Source: Plesiocystis pacifica SIR-1
GTDB taxonomy: Bacteria; Myxococcota_A; Polyangia; Nannocystales; Nannocystaceae
Reading direction: 5' to 3'
NCBI RefSeq assembly: GCF_000170895.1
Contig: NZ_ABCS01000001.1
Span: 62,001 to 126,000 of the forward strand
Length of the DNA stretch: 64,000 bases
Position numbers and translations under genes: made by a program. The notes under the pieces were generated by a model. It saw nothing but the letters and a program-made list of their open reading frames with translations, was not told where the DNA came from and ran no database searches. Of this stretch, positions 62,941 through 64,000 are shown piece by piece; within the stretch, counting starts at the first letter, position 1; each line of letters starts with the position of its first letter.

Positions 62941-63990
62941 TCACAGCACGCAAAAGCGGACCATGTAGCGGCGGCAGCGGGCGAGCAGGAGCTCGACGAT
63001 GTCCGCCGTCGCGGCGTCCAGGCGATCGGCGTTGGCGTAGAGGTCCTCGAACACCGCCGAGTCGTGGCGCGCTTCGTAGGGCAGCTGGCCGAGCTCGTCG
63101 CGGACGGCCGGGTCGGCGAGGGCGGCCAGGAAGTGGTCCATGCACAGCACGGGCTCGCGGGCGAGCTCGGGGGCGCCGAAGTGGTCGAGGGCGGTGGCCA
63201 GGCGCAGCAGCGAGGGCCAGCCGATGCGCGCGGCCAGGGTGACGTCGCGGGCGGCGTCGTCTTCGATGGCGTCGACGCAAAAGCACTGCAGGGCGATGTT
63301 GGCCAGGTGCCACAGCTTGCGGCTGTGGCGGAGCTTGAGCACGCGGAGCGCCCAGCTCTTGTCGAGCACCTCGACCTTGTGGCGGTAGTCCATGCACAGC
63401 GTCCGGTAGTAGCGCTGCAGGTCGTTGCCGAGGGAGGCGAGGAAGCGCCCGCGGGAGATCTGGCCGTCGGCGTAGGCCCGGAAGATGCCGCGCTTGGTGG
63501 CCCGGCCGGCGCCCACGAGCCACGCGCCCTCGGTCAGCAGCAGGGCGCGGTAGGTCAAGCTGAGGTTGCTGTCCTCGCGGCCGCCGATGTTGGCGACGAG
63601 GCTGTGGCGGTCGACGGCGCGGTCGAAGGTCTTGTGGAGGATGTCGAAGTCGGGGCTGAGGACGTCGACGACGGCCTCGCGCAGGCGCTGGGCCTCGGCG
63701 GGGTCGAGGGCCTGGCCGTCGTAGAGCACGGCCAGGTCGAGGTCCGAGGTGGGCGAGGCCTCGTGGCGGCCGAGGGAGCCGAGGGCGAACACGGCGAGGC
63801 CCCGCTCGGCGAAGCCGCGGTGGTCGTCGCGCGCGTTTGCGAGGCGCAGGTCGAGGGCGCGGAGGCTGGCCCGAGCCTCGCGCAGGCGGGCCTGGGAGTA
63901 GCGCTCGGCCTCGAGCAGCGCGGCGGCCTGGCTCGGATCCTCCAGGCCGACGCGGGGCAGGAGCTGAGCCAGGGCCGAGGGCGCGGCCAT
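62941..63990 (-). CDS. Putative nucleotidyltransferase (DUF294/GlnD-like)
   Basis: 349 residues, start ATG 63990 close to the window edge. Nucleotidyltransferase motif GSLGRHEASPTSDLDLAVLY (about 72-91) with the G-S and D-x-D metal ligands, followed by a helical domain of the DUF294/DUF4202 type (RGRFLASLGNDLQRYYRTLCMDYRHK). Proteins of this type resemble the uridylyltransferase core of GlnD and are often linked to signalling with CBS or cyclic nucleotide domains, neither present here. Converges with the vWA lipoprotein gene 3 bp away. Confidence 0.85.
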   Translation of the reverse strand: MAAPSALAQLLPRVGLEDPSQAAALLEAERYSQARLREARASLRALDLRLANARDDHRGFAERGLAVFALGSLGRHEASPTSDLDLAVLYDGQALDPAEAQRLREAVVDVLSPDFDILHKTFDRAVDRHSLVANIGGREDSNLSLTYRALLLTEGAWLVGAGRATKRGIFRAYADGQISRGRFLASLGNDLQRYYRTLCMDYRHKVEVLDKSWALRVLKLRHSRKLWHLANIALQCFCVDAIEDDAARDVTLAARIGWPSLLRLATALDHFGAPELAREPVLCMDHFLAALADPAVRDELGQLPYEARHDSAVFEDLYANADRLDAATADIVELLLARCRRYMVRFCVL

Positions 63991-64000
63991 CAGACCTCGG

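Overview
The window is 64 kb of very GC-rich chromosomal DNA with about 52 tightly packed genes on both strands. The lineage signals point to a myxobacterium of the Nannocystis/Enhygromyxa group (Nannocystineae): an oxidosqualene cyclase and a cycloeucalenol cycloisomerase homologue (bacterial sterol synthesis), a dozen lipoproteins whose signal Cys is followed by long E/S/T/D tracts, an IgGFc-binding-type surface protein, TSP3-OmpA proteins, and many small STAS/SpoIIAA-like proteins. This is an inference from gene content; no rRNA or tRNA gene was seen.

Layout. 0-1.3 kb: tail of an ABC-F ATPase with a frameshift, then a decayed Cys-rich fragment. 1.5-6.3 kb: ArsR-methyltransferase regulator with a large inverted-repeat operator, translationally coupled to cobalamin-dependent methionine synthase (metH). 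6.3-10.8 kb (minus): FdhF/YdeP-type molybdopterin oxidoreductase, lipoprotein, SUMF1-domain protein. 10.8-17.7 kb: hybrid histidine kinase, VIT/vWA/TPR lipoprotein, AI-2E-family permease. 17.7-19.3 kb: three small STAS-like genes. 19.5-22.6 kb: lipoprotein methyltransferase overlapping an oxidosqualene cyclase. 22.8-28.3 kb: YIP1-like membrane protein, hotdog thioesterase, then a bufferin-like operon (ferritin-like protein with a Cys-ladder tail, DUF692/MNIO oxidase, DUF2063 partner). 28.3-34.6 kb: JmjC-like hydroxylase and Pro-rich lipoprotein, membrane MutS-like ATPase, MATE transporter, small membrane protein, cycloeucalenol cycloisomerase. 34.6-37.3 kb: AT-richer stretch with two STAS-like proteins, an NTF2-like protein and a methyltransferase. 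37.3-42.4 kb: thioredoxin-like lipoprotein, Tat-exported TldD plus TldE partner, HAD phosphatase, Mpo1-like protein. 42.4-44.1 kb: lipoprotein with a hexanucleotide repeat. 44.1-48.4 kb (minus): nrdA-nrdB-thioesterase operon under two NrdR-like boxes and a cobalamin riboswitch. 48.5-62.9 kb: patatin/cPLA2-like lipase, di-haem c-type lipoprotein, PhoX-type lipoprotein, OmpA and several surface lipoproteins, DUF1295 membrane enzyme, vWA lipoprotein. 63-64 kb: DUF294-type nucleotidyltransferase.

How parts connect. Vitamin B12 links two systems: MetH needs it as cofactor, and the class I ribonucleotide reductase appears to be switched off by it through the riboswitch (expected where a B12-dependent class II enzyme exists elsewhere). 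Sterol genes are scattered (19.5, 33.8 and possibly 61 kb) rather than clustered. A large share of transcription units look leaderless: a TAnnnT -10 box lies 5-9 nt, most often exactly 6 nt, before the start codon, often GTG.

The most unusual system is the bufferin-like operon at 24.3-28.3 kb, where the presumed substrate is not a small peptide but a 694-residue di-iron ferritin-like protein ending in four CX5C units next to its presumed peptide-modifying oxidase. All functional calls are by reading motifs; no database search was possible.
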